This document shows positions 1 through 8,608 of a DNA stretch of 41,934 nt, in pieces. The notes beneath the pieces are model-generated. The model saw only the letters and a list, made by a program, of their open reading frames with translations, did no database searches and was not told the origin of the DNA. This DNA comes from Flexithrix dorotheae DSM 6795 (GTDB taxonomy: Bacteria; Bacteroidota; Bacteroidia; Cytophagales; Flammeovirgaceae), in the NCBI RefSeq assembly GCF_000379765.1, contig NZ_KB903464.1, forward strand, positions 1 through 41,934. The letters run 5' to 3'. Each line of letters starts with the position of its first letter. Positions within the stretch are counted from its first letter, which is position 1. The position numbers and the translations under genes were made by a program.

Positions 1-2
1 TT

Positions 3-863
3 GCTGTTTTAGATTTCAATCATAATAATTGGTTGGTAAAATTTGGGGCAGCTTATAATAACGATGGAAACAAATATCAGGAAAGTCCTTATCTGGTCAA
101 TTATTATAAATACCTGGCTTTTCTTTGGGTGAATAAGAAGGTTACAGATAAAATTCAGTTTTCCATACTGAATTCAGTAGATGCCAATGAAGATAAGGAT
201 GATTTTAAAAAAGTGTATCCCAGATATACTTCAGGTGTGTATTTCAAGACAGGAGACGATGAATCAAAATTAGACCTTCAGGCTTCAGCATTTTACCAAT
301 ACGGGAAGAATCCCCTTGGGAAAAAGTTGAATGCATACATGTTCTCCATAATTCCCAAATATAAATTTAATTCCTGGCTGACAGGAGCAGTGGGGACAAA
401 TTATTTCAGTGGAAATAATGAAATGGAATTAGACGGTGATGAAAGCAAAGCTTTTAATAAACTATTTGGTGATGGGCACCGGTATTATGGGTATATGGAT
501 TATTTCCTGAATATAGAAAGCAATACGAAAGGAGGGGGAATGAGAGAGTTTTTTGCCAGTTTGTTTTTCAAAACAGGCAAAAAAGGAATAATGGAAGTAT
601 CCTTCCACAATTTTGCCCTGGCAGGCACCTTATTAGATCCCGAAATTCCTTCACAAATGGTGGCTGTTGACAAAAATTTAGGTAATGAAATAGATCTACA
701 ATACACTTTAAAAATTAATAAGGATCTGAGCTTTAGAGCCTCATATTCTACCATGTTTGCCACTTCCTCTATGGAAATATTAAAAGGTGGTGACCATGAA
801 AGGTATCAACAATGGGTAGCCATTATGCTAATGGCCAAACCAAGTCTTTTTTCCAGTAAATAA
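3..863 (+). CDS. Outer-membrane beta-barrel (alginate-export/porin-like), 5' truncated
   Basis: The reading frame is open from the left edge (first visible residues [10 protein letters not shown]), so this is the C-terminal 286 residues of a longer gene and the TTG at 33 is not its start. The visible part alternates polar and aromatic/hydrophobic residues as outer-membrane beta-strands do. It ends with a strand pattern ([19 protein letters not shown], then MEILKGGD and a terminal [13 protein letters not shown]) that I associate with Bacteroidota alginate-export or carbohydrate-porin-like proteins. It should sit in the outer membrane as a channel for small solutes; the substrate cannot be read from the sequence. 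It is followed after 20 bp by the chemoreceptor gene, so the two may be cotranscribed. The family name is an inference from the C-terminal pattern; that it is a beta-barrel is more secure. Confidence 0.6.
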   Translation, partial: AVLDFNHNNWLVKFGAAYNNDGNKYQESPYLVNYYKYLAFLWVNKKVTDKIQFSILNSVDANEDKDDFKKVYPRYTSGVYFKTGDDESKLDLQASAFYQYGKNPLGKKLNAYMFSIIPKYKFNSWLTGAVGTNYFSGNNEMELDGDESKAFNKLFGDGHRYYGYMDYFLNIESNTKGGGMREFFASLFFKTGKKGIMEVSFHNFALAGTLLDPEIPSQMVAVDKNLGNEIDLQYTLKINKDLSFRASYSTMFATSSMEILKGGDHERYQQWVAIMLMAKPSLFSSK

Positions 864-883
864 ACACGCAATTCTTAATTGAC

Positions 884-2605
884 ATGAAATTATTCGAATT
901 AACTACAAACCAGAGAATAGTTATAATATTCTTATTTGTGATTTTTATTTCTATTTCAGGAGCAATTTATAATTCACTCCAAACCCAGGAATTAAAGGGG
1001 GAAATTGAAAAGATTTATAATGACAACCTTTTAAGTATAGATTATTTGATAGAAGCGGACAGAGATGCTTACCAGTCAAGTATCTTAATTTCCCAGGCAT
1101 TATCTGATATCGTAAAGGAGGATTCTGCCAAACTGAGCAGCATGTTTATAGATATCAAGGATAATCTTGCTCAGGTCTCTGAGCGGTACAATAAGTTTTT
1201 TAATATCTCAGCATTTACTAAATTAAAAGAATTTGATAAATACGATACTTACGACAAAACCTTCCGGGAGAAACATGGTGAATTAACAGTAGTTACCAAC
1301 GAAATTGTTTCTTTGCTTTCTGCTGGTAATTTCGATAAAGCGGAAGCCCTTTATTATACCTCATATGCATCTGCATTTGAGCCAATGAGAGATGCGATGG
1401 ATAAGTATACTGATTTAAGTCTGGGGTCAGCTGATGAGGCCTATCATTCCAGTATGGAATTAAGTGAGGGTATCTTTAGAAATTCTATGGTTATCGTCCT
1501 GCTGGTTTTTATAAGCATTGTAGCAGGTGGATTATATCTTAAAAGAAGTATTTCAATCCCACTTAAGGAAGCAATGGCTATTGTGGATAAAATATCTGCG
1601 GGAGATTTAAGGGTGAAAATTCAAAGAGAGAAATATAATAGAAAAGATCAAATAGGTTTTCTTTTATTGAAAATAGATGATATGGCTAAGAACCAGCGGA
1701 AAATCATTTGGACGGTTAAAAGTGGAGCGGATTATATCAATAAAGCCAGTGTGGAATTAAGTTCTTCAGCAGGACAATTGTCTCAGGGAGCCTCTCTTCA
1801 GGCTAGTTCTGTGGAGGAAGTATCCTCATCAATGGAAGAGATGGCCGCCAATATCCAACAAAATACCGATAATGCAAAAGAAACGGAAAGGATAGCATTA
1901 AACTCCAACAAGCAAGTGGAAACCTCCAATAAATCAGTAGAGGAAACGGTGGATTCCATGAGTACAATAGTGCGAAAAAACTCAATTATTGGAGAAATTG
2001 CCCGACAAACTAATCTTTTGGCTTTGAATGCGGCTGTTGAAGCTGCGAGAGCCGGTGAACATGGGAAAGGTTTTGCTGTGGTTGCTTCTGAGATTCGAAA
2101 ATTAGCTGAGCGTAGTCAGACAGCTGCAAAAGAAATTGACGAAATATCAAATTCCAGTGAAAAGGTAGCCAGAACTGCGGGCGAAATGCTCAATAAATTA
2201 GTACCTGAAATTGAAAAAACCAGTAACCTTGTAGCGGAAATCAGTGCTGCAAGTATTGAGCAAAATGACGGTGCCAATCAAATTAACATAGCCATTCAAC
2301 AACTGAATACCGTAGTACAACAGAATGCAGCAAGCGCTGAGGAGCTGGCCTCCAATTCAGAGGAATTAAATAGTCAGGCTGAAATATTGAGAAAAGCCAT
2401 TTCCTTCTTCAAGTTGAATGAAGATGAATATAATAATGAATCTAATCTCAATGCATTCCAATCAATGAATAGTTTTACATCCCGACAAAATTTTAATACT
2501 CAGCCCCCACAACAAAATTCGGGTATTGAGTCTAAATCAAATGGATTTGATTTAATTCTCGATCAGAACAAGGATAATCTGGATGGGGAATTTGAAAAGT
2601 TTTAG
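884..2605 (+). CDS. Methyl-accepting chemotaxis protein with C-terminal docking pentapeptide
   Basis: A 573-residue chemoreceptor. Membrane helix 1 is at about residues 11-31, a mostly helical periplasmic ligand domain at 35-198 (four-helix-bundle type by length), membrane helix 2 at 201-219, HAMP at 220-275, and the cytoplasmic coiled-coil signalling domain at about 290-510. The invariant hairpin tip is clear at 371-392 ([20 protein letters not shown]). After the last signalling helix comes a flexible N/Q/S-rich tail of roughly 55 residues ending in E569-F-E-K-F573. This fits the x-aromatic-x-x-aromatic docking consensus represented by NWETF in E. coli Tar and Tsr. The gene lies upstream of cheR, cheD and cheB, whose products modify such receptors. 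The ligand is unknown. A strong hairpin follows the stop codon, so the downstream che genes probably have their own promoter. Confidence 0.95.
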   Translation: MKLFELTTNQRIVIIFLFVIFISISGAIYNSLQTQELKGEIEKIYNDNLLSIDYLIEADRDAYQSSILISQALSDIVKEDSAKLSSMFIDIKDNLAQVSERYNKFFNISAFTKLKEFDKYDTYDKTFREKHGELTVVTNEIVSLLSAGNFDKAEALYYTSYASAFEPMRDAMDKYTDLSLGSADEAYHSSMELSEGIFRNSMVIVLLVFISIVAGGLYLKRSISIPLKEAMAIVDKISAGDLRVKIQREKYNRKDQIGFLLLKIDDMAKNQRKIIWTVKSGADYINKASVELSSSAGQLSQGASLQASSVEEVSSSMEEMAANIQQNTDNAKETERIALNSNKQVETSNKSVEETVDSMSTIVRKNSIIGEIARQTNLLALNAAVEAARAGEHGKGFAVVASEIRKLAERSQTAAKEIDEISNSSEKVARTAGEMLNKLVPEIEKTSNLVAEISAASIEQNDGANQINIAIQQLNTVVQQNAASAEELASNSEELNSQAEILRKAISFFKLNEDEYNNESNLNAFQSMNSFTSRQNFNTQPPQQNSGIESKSNGFDLILDQNKDNLDGEFEKF

Positions 2606-2623
2606 GCTGAAACTTTCAAAAGA

Positions 2624-2665
2624 AATGCTTGAAAAAAGGAATATTTAGTTCTTTTTTCAAGCATT
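2624..2665. terminator. Perfect 15-bp stem-loop after the chemoreceptor gene
   Basis: AATGCTTGAAAAAAG at 2624-2638 is exactly complementary to 2651-2665, with a 12-nt loop. The 3' arm carries a run of six T. It starts 19 bp after the receptor stop codon and fits a factor-independent terminator, though the T-run is inside the stem and not after it. Confidence 0.7.
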
Positions 2666-2962
2666 AAATTTCATCGGATGCTCATTTAGAGCATGATTAA
2701 AATTTATCCTTTTGGCTGCAAAATGGCATTTAGGGAACATCAGTTCACTATAAAATTTCCAAATAGCGCTGGTATACAAAAATTTTCTAGCATCCCGAAA
2801 ACCCCAAACTGACATTTTCGCTTCAAAAAACAAAATTTAAACATACTCTTAACCTTCATTAGCTCATAGCAATAAACCTTGTGTTTTTTTGTCACAGATA
2901 CCTGGATGATCTTAAAAGGTGGTTCAAAAATGTAGTGTTGTACTTTAAACGGAATACAAGCA
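2666..2962. other. Intergenic stretch before cheR
   Basis: Together with the preceding terminator this is a 357-bp gap between the receptor and cheR. A 6-bp hairpin (ATGCTC/GAGCAT) lies near 2679-2695. I saw no convincing promoter; TACTTTAA at 2941 resembles a -7 element but has no partner at -33. No coding potential was recognised. Confidence 0.5.
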
Positions 2963-3817
2963 ATGATAAAACAGGCTAATAATTATGCTAACCTCCATAC
3001 CTTTATAAAACTTAAAGATTCTGAGTTTCGAAAACTGAGTTTGTTTATTTATAAAAATTATGGCATTAATATTCCTATAACCAAAAAGACTTTATTGGAA
3101 AGCAGGCTGCAAAAAAGGTTAAAAGAATTGCAGTTAAGGTCTTTTAAAGATTATTTGAAGATTGTTATTAATGAGGAAGAAAATAAAGAAATCGTAAAGA
3201 TGATAGATCGGGTATCTACCAATAAAACTGATTTCTTTCGGGAAAAAGCCCATTTTGATTTCCTTTCAGAAAAAGCCCTTGTCAATTTCCTTCTTAAGGA
3301 TGATTTAAAAATCTGGTGTGCAGCATCCTCAAGTGGAGAAGAAGTCTATACTTTGGGCATTACCGTTGAAGAATTTATTAAAAATAACAAGGCTAATTTT
3401 AATTACTCCATTTTAGGAACTGATATCTCAACCGAGATGCTGAACAAAGGAATCCTGGGAATTTATGATGAGGAAAGAATACAAAACATACCTTTAAGTC
3501 TAAAAAGGAAATATTTCCTTAAAAGCAAGGACAAGGCTAAACCGGTGGTGCGGGTTACTAAAGAATTACGGGATAAAGCCACTTTTAAAAGGCATAATCT
3601 AATTGAAAATAATTATCCAACTACAACCGATTTCGATATAATTTTTTGTAGAAATGTACTGATTTATTTTGACAAACCTACGCAGGAAAAAATTATAATG
3701 AAATTATGTAAGAGATTAAAAAAGGGGGGCTACTTTTTCTTGGGCCACTCAGAATCGATTATTGGAATTAATGCACCTTTAAGGCAATTGGCTCATACTA
3801 CTTATCAAAAAATATAA
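2963..3817 (+). CDS. cheR: Chemotaxis protein methyltransferase CheR
   Basis: A 284-residue S-adenosylmethionine-dependent methyltransferase that methylates glutamates on chemoreceptors, giving sensory adaptation with CheB. The N-terminal helical CheR domain is at about 15-80. The conserved VSTNKTDFFRE segment is at 84-94, the SAM-binding CAASSSGEEVYTL motif at 119-131, the acidic GTDIS strand at 152-156 and FCRNVLIYF at 228-236. Length and motif order match typical CheR. The ATG at 2963 puts the N-terminal domain at its usual distance. It heads the cheR-cheD-cheB group, with 174 bp before cheD. A beta-subdomain insertion able to hold a receptor pentapeptide is expected for the family but was not verified residue by residue here. 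Confidence 0.96.
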   Translation: MIKQANNYANLHTFIKLKDSEFRKLSLFIYKNYGINIPITKKTLLESRLQKRLKELQLRSFKDYLKIVINEEENKEIVKMIDRVSTNKTDFFREKAHFDFLSEKALVNFLLKDDLKIWCAASSSGEEVYTLGITVEEFIKNNKANFNYSILGTDISTEMLNKGILGIYDEERIQNIPLSLKRKYFLKSKDKAKPVVRVTKELRDKATFKRHNLIENNYPTTTDFDIIFCRNVLIYFDKPTQEKIIMKLCKRLKKGGYFFLGHSESIIGINAPLRQLAHTTYQKI

Positions 3818-3899
3818 CTTTTCCGGGAAACGTTACACAAACAGAAACTTGTCCAGTAACTGTTTTTCCATCAATTATCAGGAGTAATTCGTAATAATA

Positions 3900-3962
3900 G
3901 TCTTGCGTTATTTTCAATAGAAAAGTAAAGCTTAAATGTTAAAGCAGGGAGTTTCGCAAGAC
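3900..3962. repeat. 8-bp inverted repeat with 47-nt loop upstream of cheD
   Basis: GTCTTGCG at 3900-3907 is complementary to CGCAAGAC at 3955-3962, just 29 bp before the cheD start. It could be a leader hairpin or an operator with distant arms. The arms are short for so long a loop, so the role is uncertain. Confidence 0.35.
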
Positions 3963-3991
3963 ACTACTTTAATCACCTAAACCTGGATAAT

Positions 3992-4504
3992 ATGAACTTT
4001 TGGAAGGATAACAATGAAAGTTTAAATACCTTTTTAGATGTATCCGCAAAAAGGAAGCAGCTATCAAAAAAGCTTTTTTTGATGCCATCTGAAATTTTTG
4101 TCACCAAAGAAAATTATAAAATAGCAACCATATTAGGTTCCTGTGTTTCCATCTGTTTATTTGATCCAATTGCCAAAATTTCAGGGATAAATCATTTTAT
4201 GTTACCTCTATGGAATGGAGATGGATTGGCAAGTCCTAAATATGGTAATATTGCTATTTTAAAGTTAATTGGGGAAATGGAAAAGTTGGGGGCAAAACGC
4301 AACAAGATGACCGCTAAAATTTTTGGAGGTTTGGAAAATCCAGATTCGGTTTATGATGTGGGGAAAAGGAATATAGAAGCAGCAGATACTTTACTAAAAC
4401 GGCTCCAAATAAAAATAATTACCAGTCAAGTAGCTGGAAAACAAAGTAGGAAAATTGTATTTGATACCCATTCCGGAGATGTTTATATGAAATATATTGA
4501 TTAA
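3992..4504 (+). CDS. cheD: Chemoreceptor glutamine deamidase CheD
   Basis: A 170-residue cytoplasmic deamidase that converts receptor glutamines to glutamates and so sets which sites CheR can use; in some bacteria it also works with the CheC phosphatase. The signature LGSCVSICLFD is at 48-58 with nucleophile Cys51, followed by NHFMLP with His68. The 17-residue Cys-His spacing equals that of Thermotoga maritima CheD (Cys27/His44). A second conserved block, with AKIFGG and then DVGKRN, follows near 108-127. About 25 residues of N-terminal extension precede the core. It lies 16 bp upstream of cheB, so the two are probably cotranscribed. No cheC is visible in the window. Confidence 0.94.
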   Translation: MNFWKDNNESLNTFLDVSAKRKQLSKKLFLMPSEIFVTKENYKIATILGSCVSICLFDPIAKISGINHFMLPLWNGDGLASPKYGNIAILKLIGEMEKLGAKRNKMTAKIFGGLENPDSVYDVGKRNIEAADTLLKRLQIKIITSQVAGKQSRKIVFDTHSGDVYMKYID

Positions 4505-4520
4505 GATAAAGGACTAATAG

Positions 4521-5591
4521 ATGTCGGATAAAAAGAAAATTAAAGTATTGGTAGTTGACGACTCGGCATTAGTTCGTAAAGTTCTATCTGAGTTATTGGG
4601 TTCAGATAATGAAATAGAAGTTATAGGTGCTGCGGGAAACCCTTACTTTGCATCCAGGATCATTAAAGCGCAAATTCCGGATGTAATAACCCTGGATGTT
4701 GAAATGCCTAAAATGGATGGCCTTACTTTTTTAAAAATCCTGATGAGTCAAAAGCCTATTCCAGTGGTAATTATATCCAGTCTTACGGAAAAGAACAGCC
4801 TGACAGCTTTAAAAGCACTGGAATTGGGAGCGGTGGAGGTCATTCAAAAACCAACCATAAAAGCAATAACAGATACCAAAAATGAGAGCCGTTTACACCT
4901 GATTGATTTAGTTAAAGCCGCCTCAAAAGCTAAAATCCGAAAAGCAAAAAAAAACGTTCCTGCAAGACTGGTTACCCATTCAACTTCAGCCTTTGGCTCA
5001 TCAGCGGTGAATCAAACCAGTATGATCAAAACCACTCAAAAAGTAGTGGTGATGGGTGCTTCCACAGGTGGAACTGAAGCTTTGAAAGAAATTCTTTGTA
5101 GTCTTCCATATGATTCTCCGGCTATCGCCATTGTGCAACACATGCCAGAGGTATTTACCAAATCCTTTGCGGACAGACTAAATGAAATTTGCCAGATTAA
5201 GGTAAAAGAGGCTGAAAATGGAGATACTCTTCTAAGAGGCCAGGCTTTAATCGCTCCTGGAAATAAACATATGCTTATAAAAAGAAGTGGAGCGAAATAT
5301 TTTGTCCAATTATCGGATAGGGAACCGGTAAACAGACATCGTCCAAGTGTGGATGTTTTATTTTATTCTGCAGCCAGATATGTTGGAAGTAATTGTATAG
5401 GGATTATTTTAACAGGAATGGGAAAGGACGGGGCAAACGGTTTATTAGAATTAAGAAATTCCGGAGCGGATACTATAGCTCAGGATGAAAACTCCTCAGT
5501 GGTTTTTGGCATGCCTAAAGAGGCCATTAGATTAAAGGCCGCTAGAAAAATACTGCCTTTAGAAAATATATCTTCTACCATTCTCAATTAA
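4521..5591 (+). CDS. cheB: Protein-glutamate methylesterase/response regulator CheB
   Basis: A 356-residue two-domain enzyme that removes methyl groups from receptors when phosphorylated. The receiver domain is at about 6-125 (VVDDSALVRK at the start, phospho-acceptor Asp59 in TLDVEMPKMDG, Lys110). A basic linker covers 130-170 and the methylesterase domain 173-350. The catalytic triad can be read as Ser181 (MGASTGG), His207 (VQHMP) and Asp303 (GMGKDG). Each is exactly 17 residues beyond the Salmonella CheB positions (164, 190, 286), which supports an intact enzyme. It follows cheD by 16 bp. The cognate CheA kinase is not in the window. Confidence 0.97.
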   Translation: MSDKKKIKVLVVDDSALVRKVLSELLGSDNEIEVIGAAGNPYFASRIIKAQIPDVITLDVEMPKMDGLTFLKILMSQKPIPVVIISSLTEKNSLTALKALELGAVEVIQKPTIKAITDTKNESRLHLIDLVKAASKAKIRKAKKNVPARLVTHSTSAFGSSAVNQTSMIKTTQKVVVMGASTGGTEALKEILCSLPYDSPAIAIVQHMPEVFTKSFADRLNEICQIKVKEAENGDTLLRGQALIAPGNKHMLIKRSGAKYFVQLSDREPVNRHRPSVDVLFYSAARYVGSNCIGIILTGMGKDGANGLLELRNSGADTIAQDENSSVVFGMPKEAIRLKAARKILPLENISSTILN

Positions 5592-5708
5592 AATAAATAG
5601 ACGATTACTTATTTTTATATCCACTAATATGTAAAAACATTACCGCAAAAATTTGTTTTATTTCCTAATAATTTCATTATTCACCTTTGATACATTTTTT
5701 GTTTGTTT

Positions 5709-5975
5709 ATGAGAATGGAAATATTTGAGGTAATAGGATTCATCGTAAATTTATTTTTATTCCTTTATTTAGCGGTAATAATTTCCAGGAATAACTTTAA
5801 AATCCATCTCTTTTTAAAAATATCACTCTTATTATTATTAATTAGTAATGTATTAACAATTTTAGAAAGTTTCGGTAATTATAATTTTCTCAATTTTATG
5901 GAACACCTGTCTTTTTTGGGTAGTTGTATATTTTTATTTTTATCAAGTCTAAGGGAAAAAGATCCGTCTAAATGA
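5709..5975 (+). CDS. Small three-helix membrane protein coupled to the next kinase
   Basis: About 88 residues from the ATG at 5709 (a TTG two codons earlier is possible, and an ATG lies at 5715). There are three hydrophobic segments, roughly residues 7-24, 34-50 and 63-77, and a short charged tail. It is not a named family that I recognise. Its stop overlaps the ATG of the histidine kinase (ATGA), so translation is probably coupled. The pattern LT..LE..G followed by a ...E.L..L helix resembles the N-terminal three-helix part of that kinase (SLTNFLEHSG), which suggests a duplicated sensor domain. I infer a role as membrane partner or accessory sensor of the kinase. Confidence 0.65.
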   Translation: MRMEIFEVIGFIVNLFLFLYLAVIISRNNFKIHLFLKISLLLLLISNVLTILESFGNYNFLNFMEHLSFLGSCIFLFLSSLREKDPSK

Positions 5976-7522
5976 TGAATGAAATTTCCATATTGAATTT
6001 ATTATCCATCTTTTTTTTGACTGCCACTATTGTGGTGTTCATTTTTAGGTGGTTTAAAAATAAATTTTTAGGATCTTATTACATCTTGTTGGTTTTCGCT
6101 GTATTATTTCTGTTGACTGCCTCCCTTACCAATTTTTTAGAGCATTCCGGAATCAGTTCTGCTTTTGATAAATATGAAGATTTTTTAAGGATGCTTTATC
6201 TTCCATTTTTAATATTTTCTGTTTTAAATCAATTGATTTACAAGGAATTACAAATAAAAGCTGAGAATGAAATTAAATTTAAGGGAATATTTAATGGAGC
6301 GTTCTCCTTTATAGGATTATTAGATTTAAATGGTGCTCTGGTTGAAGCAAATGATACGGCACTTAATTTTGCAAAAACGGAGTTATTAGCGTTAAAAGGC
6401 CTTCATTTTTCAAAAACTCCATGGTGGAGTCATTCTTCAGAAGAACAAGAAAAATTGAATGTGGCAATAGAAGATGCCAAAAAAGGAAAGACCACCCGTT
6501 TTGTAACGACTCATTTAGATAGCGAGAATAAATTAATTTATGTAGATTTTAGTATTAAGCCAGCCTATAGCAATAAGGGGATTTTAACCTACCTTATTGT
6601 AGAGGGAAGGGACATTACTGCATCTAAGAAGTTTGAATTAGAACTCATCCATTTAAAAAATGATTTAGAGGTAATTGTTAAAAATAGAACGGAGGAGCTT
6701 GAAGCGGCAAATGAAGAATTGACTTCTTCCAATGAAGAATTACAATTGACACTTGAAAAACTTCATTCCTCCCAGGAGCAACTTGTTCTGGCTGAAAAAA
6801 TGGCTTCCATAGGCGTATTGGCTGGCGGAGTGGCACATGAAATAAATAACCCCATGAACTTTGTAAAATCCGGATTATATGGATTCAAGCGGGTGTTCAG
6901 GGAAATCATATCAAAATTTCAAAAAAGTGAATTGCTGAATGAGCATGATAAATTGTATTTGGATGAAAAAGTTCAGGTGCTCAATAAAGTGATGAAAAAT
7001 ATTGATAACGGGGTGAACAGAACTACTAAAATTGTGAAAAGTTTAAATACCTTTAGTGATTCTTATTCTGAAAAAACTGATGTTTGTGATGTTCATGAGA
7101 TTATAGATAAGTGCCTTTCTTTAATAATTATAGACCCAAATAAAAGTATTGAAATTAAAAAGAACTATTCCCCCGAATTACCCCCAATTCATGCCAATGG
7201 GAATGCATTAGGAATGATTTTCACGAACCTAATTACTAATGCGGTGCAATCAATTAAGGAAAAGGGAAATATTTTCCTTTCTACATTTTATTCAAATCCT
7301 GAATATGTTAAGGTTGAAATAAGGGATACCGGAGTGGGGATATCCAAGAAAAAATTAGATAAAATTTTAGATCCATTTTTTACCACAAAAGAAATTGGAA
7401 TGGGGAAAGGGTTGGGGCTGTCTATGGTATATGGCATCCTAAAAAGACATAATGGAGATATTACTTTCTCCTCGGAAGAAGGAAAAGGAACCACAGTGGA
7501 ATTGAAAATTCCAATTTCATAG
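5972..7522 (+). CDS. Membrane-bound PAS sensor histidine kinase
   Basis: A 516-residue kinase. Three membrane helices lie in residues 7-90, then a PAS domain at about 102-220, a coiled coil at 222-275 (repeated EEL/NEEL), and HisKA with phospho-acceptor His289 in GGVAHEINNP. The ATPase domain at about 400-516 has the N-box (NLITNAVQSI), G1 box (DTGVGIS), F-box (DPFFTTK) and G2 box (GKGLGLSMVYG). It has no receiver domain, and no response regulator gene is adjacent, so its target is unknown. Position after cheB suggests, but does not show, a link with the chemotaxis block. The ATG at 5972 overlaps the upstream stop; ATG 5975 is one codon later. It ends before a strong bidirectional terminator. 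Confidence 0.93.
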   Translation: MMNEISILNLLSIFFLTATIVVFIFRWFKNKFLGSYYILLVFAVLFLLTASLTNFLEHSGISSAFDKYEDFLRMLYLPFLIFSVLNQLIYKELQIKAENEIKFKGIFNGAFSFIGLLDLNGALVEANDTALNFAKTELLALKGLHFSKTPWWSHSSEEQEKLNVAIEDAKKGKTTRFVTTHLDSENKLIYVDFSIKPAYSNKGILTYLIVEGRDITASKKFELELIHLKNDLEVIVKNRTEELEAANEELTSSNEELQLTLEKLHSSQEQLVLAEKMASIGVLAGGVAHEINNPMNFVKSGLYGFKRVFREIISKFQKSELLNEHDKLYLDEKVQVLNKVMKNIDNGVNRTTKIVKSLNTFSDSYSEKTDVCDVHEIIDKCLSLIIIDPNKSIEIKKNYSPELPPIHANGNALGMIFTNLITNAVQSIKEKGNIFLSTFYSNPEYVKVEIRDTGVGISKKKLDKILDPFFTTKEIGMGKGLGLSMVYGILKRHNGDITFSSEEGKGTTVELKIPIS

Positions 7523-7557
7523 CATTCACCAATAAGTTTTAATCCAAAATTGTCAAT

Positions 7558-7593
7558 TGGATTTAACGGAGTACATTAACTCCGTTAAATCCA
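7558..7593. terminator. Bidirectional terminator between convergent genes
   Basis: A perfect 15-bp stem (TGGATTTAACGGAGT at 7558-7572 with 7579-7593) and a 6-nt loop. It lies between the kinase gene (plus, ends 7522) and the ABC permease gene (minus, ends 7604). This is the usual place for a shared terminator. Confidence 0.8.
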
Positions 7594-7603
7594 TTTAGTT
7601 CCA

Positions 7604-8608
7604 TTAGCTTCTTATTTCCCTTCGCATAAATATGTAATAAGACAAAGCAAAAAGCGCTATGGTAATCGCTATTAAACCACTAACCTGAGGCCATACAATC
7701 ATCAAACTTTCCTTAAATGGCAATGGAGAGGGTAAGGCACCCACCATTTGCTCCATTGTTAAGGGGCCTAAACTACGGATCGCAGGCATCAACAAGGTGG
7801 TGGTAGCATCTGTATAAAGTTGGCTGGGTGCGAGGCGCATTAAACTCCTGATGATCTCATTGTAACGATAAATGTCCACTTCTGTTAACTGATTTCCATC
7901 TGGTATAAATGACTTCACCACCAGATTGATAATAATTTGATAAAAAACTGTAAAAAACAGCCAAATCCCAATGGCAGTAAGTGCTGAAGTGGCCGCCTGT
8001 TTAAAGCGAATAGAAAGTAAAATAGACAACCCTAACCAAAAGCCTATATAGACCACACAGACAAAAGTGAAACTTAAAATTCTCAAGATTTCCTCAGTTT
8101 CAATAAGCACTCCTGTGAGGATTATGCCGCAACCTACCATCAATAAAGTAAGTGTAAAAAACAAGGTCCCTACTAATATTAAGGCGCTCACAAATTTTGA
8201 TAACAATAAATTATCCCTGTATACCGGCTGAGCCATTATTCGGATGAGTGTGCCTCTTTGTTGTTCAGCGTTTATGGCATCAAATCCAAGGCTTATCCCC
8301 AGTAATGGGCCTAAAAAATTTAGAAATACATGAAAAGGCGGCAGATTACCTTCCGTGGTAGTAAGTAACTTCAGATACAAAAACAAGTGGTCAGTATCTT
8401 TTACCTTGGCTACTGCCTCCCGAATATTGTTCATGGCAACTGCAGTGGCTCCCCAAAATGTAAGAACAACAAGACCAAGCAAAACTATAAACCGCCAGCT
8501 ACGGATATGATCCGCAATTTCTTTACCGACCATAATCCAAAAAGGAGAGCGATAAGATTGCAAGGGTCCTGAGGGTTTTTCCGTGAAAGTGTTTACAATG
8601 TTTTTCAT
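7604..8608 (-). CDS. ABC-2 type transporter permease
   Basis: A 334-residue integral membrane protein that would form the channel of an ABC exporter. After a short cytoplasmic start there is a first membrane helix (about 38-58, FIVLLGLVVLTFW), a long extracytoplasmic loop, and then five more hydrophobic segments, the last near 310-328, ending in RREIRS. The segment FDAINAEQQRGTLIRIMAQPVYR is typical of the coupling region of ABC-2 permeases of the NosY/GldF kind. Its start codon overlaps the stop of the ATPase gene (ATGA), so the two are translationally coupled. The substrate is unknown; neighbouring NEW3-domain proteins are often found with such exporters. Confidence 0.88.
   Translation of the reverse strand: MKNIVNTFTEKPSGPLQSYRSPFWIMVGKEIADHIRSWRFIVLLGLVVLTFWGATAVAMNNIREAVAKVKDTDHLFLYLKLLTTTEGNLPPFHVFLNFLGPLLGISLGFDAINAEQQRGTLIRIMAQPVYRDNLLLSKFVSALILVGTLFFTLTLLMVGCGIILTGVLIETEEILRILSFTFVCVVYIGFWLGLSILLSIRFKQAATSALTAIGIWLFFTVFYQIIINLVVKSFIPDGNQLTEVDIYRYNEIIRSLMRLAPSQLYTDATTTLLMPAIRSLGPLTMEQMVGALPSPLPFKESLMIVWPQVSGLIAITIALFALSYYIFMRREIRS

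Noticed and set aside
5592-5708. Break in the che operon as a sign of an inserted element
   Set aside because: A gap of only about 117 bp without repeats or coding remnants; an ordinary intergenic region.
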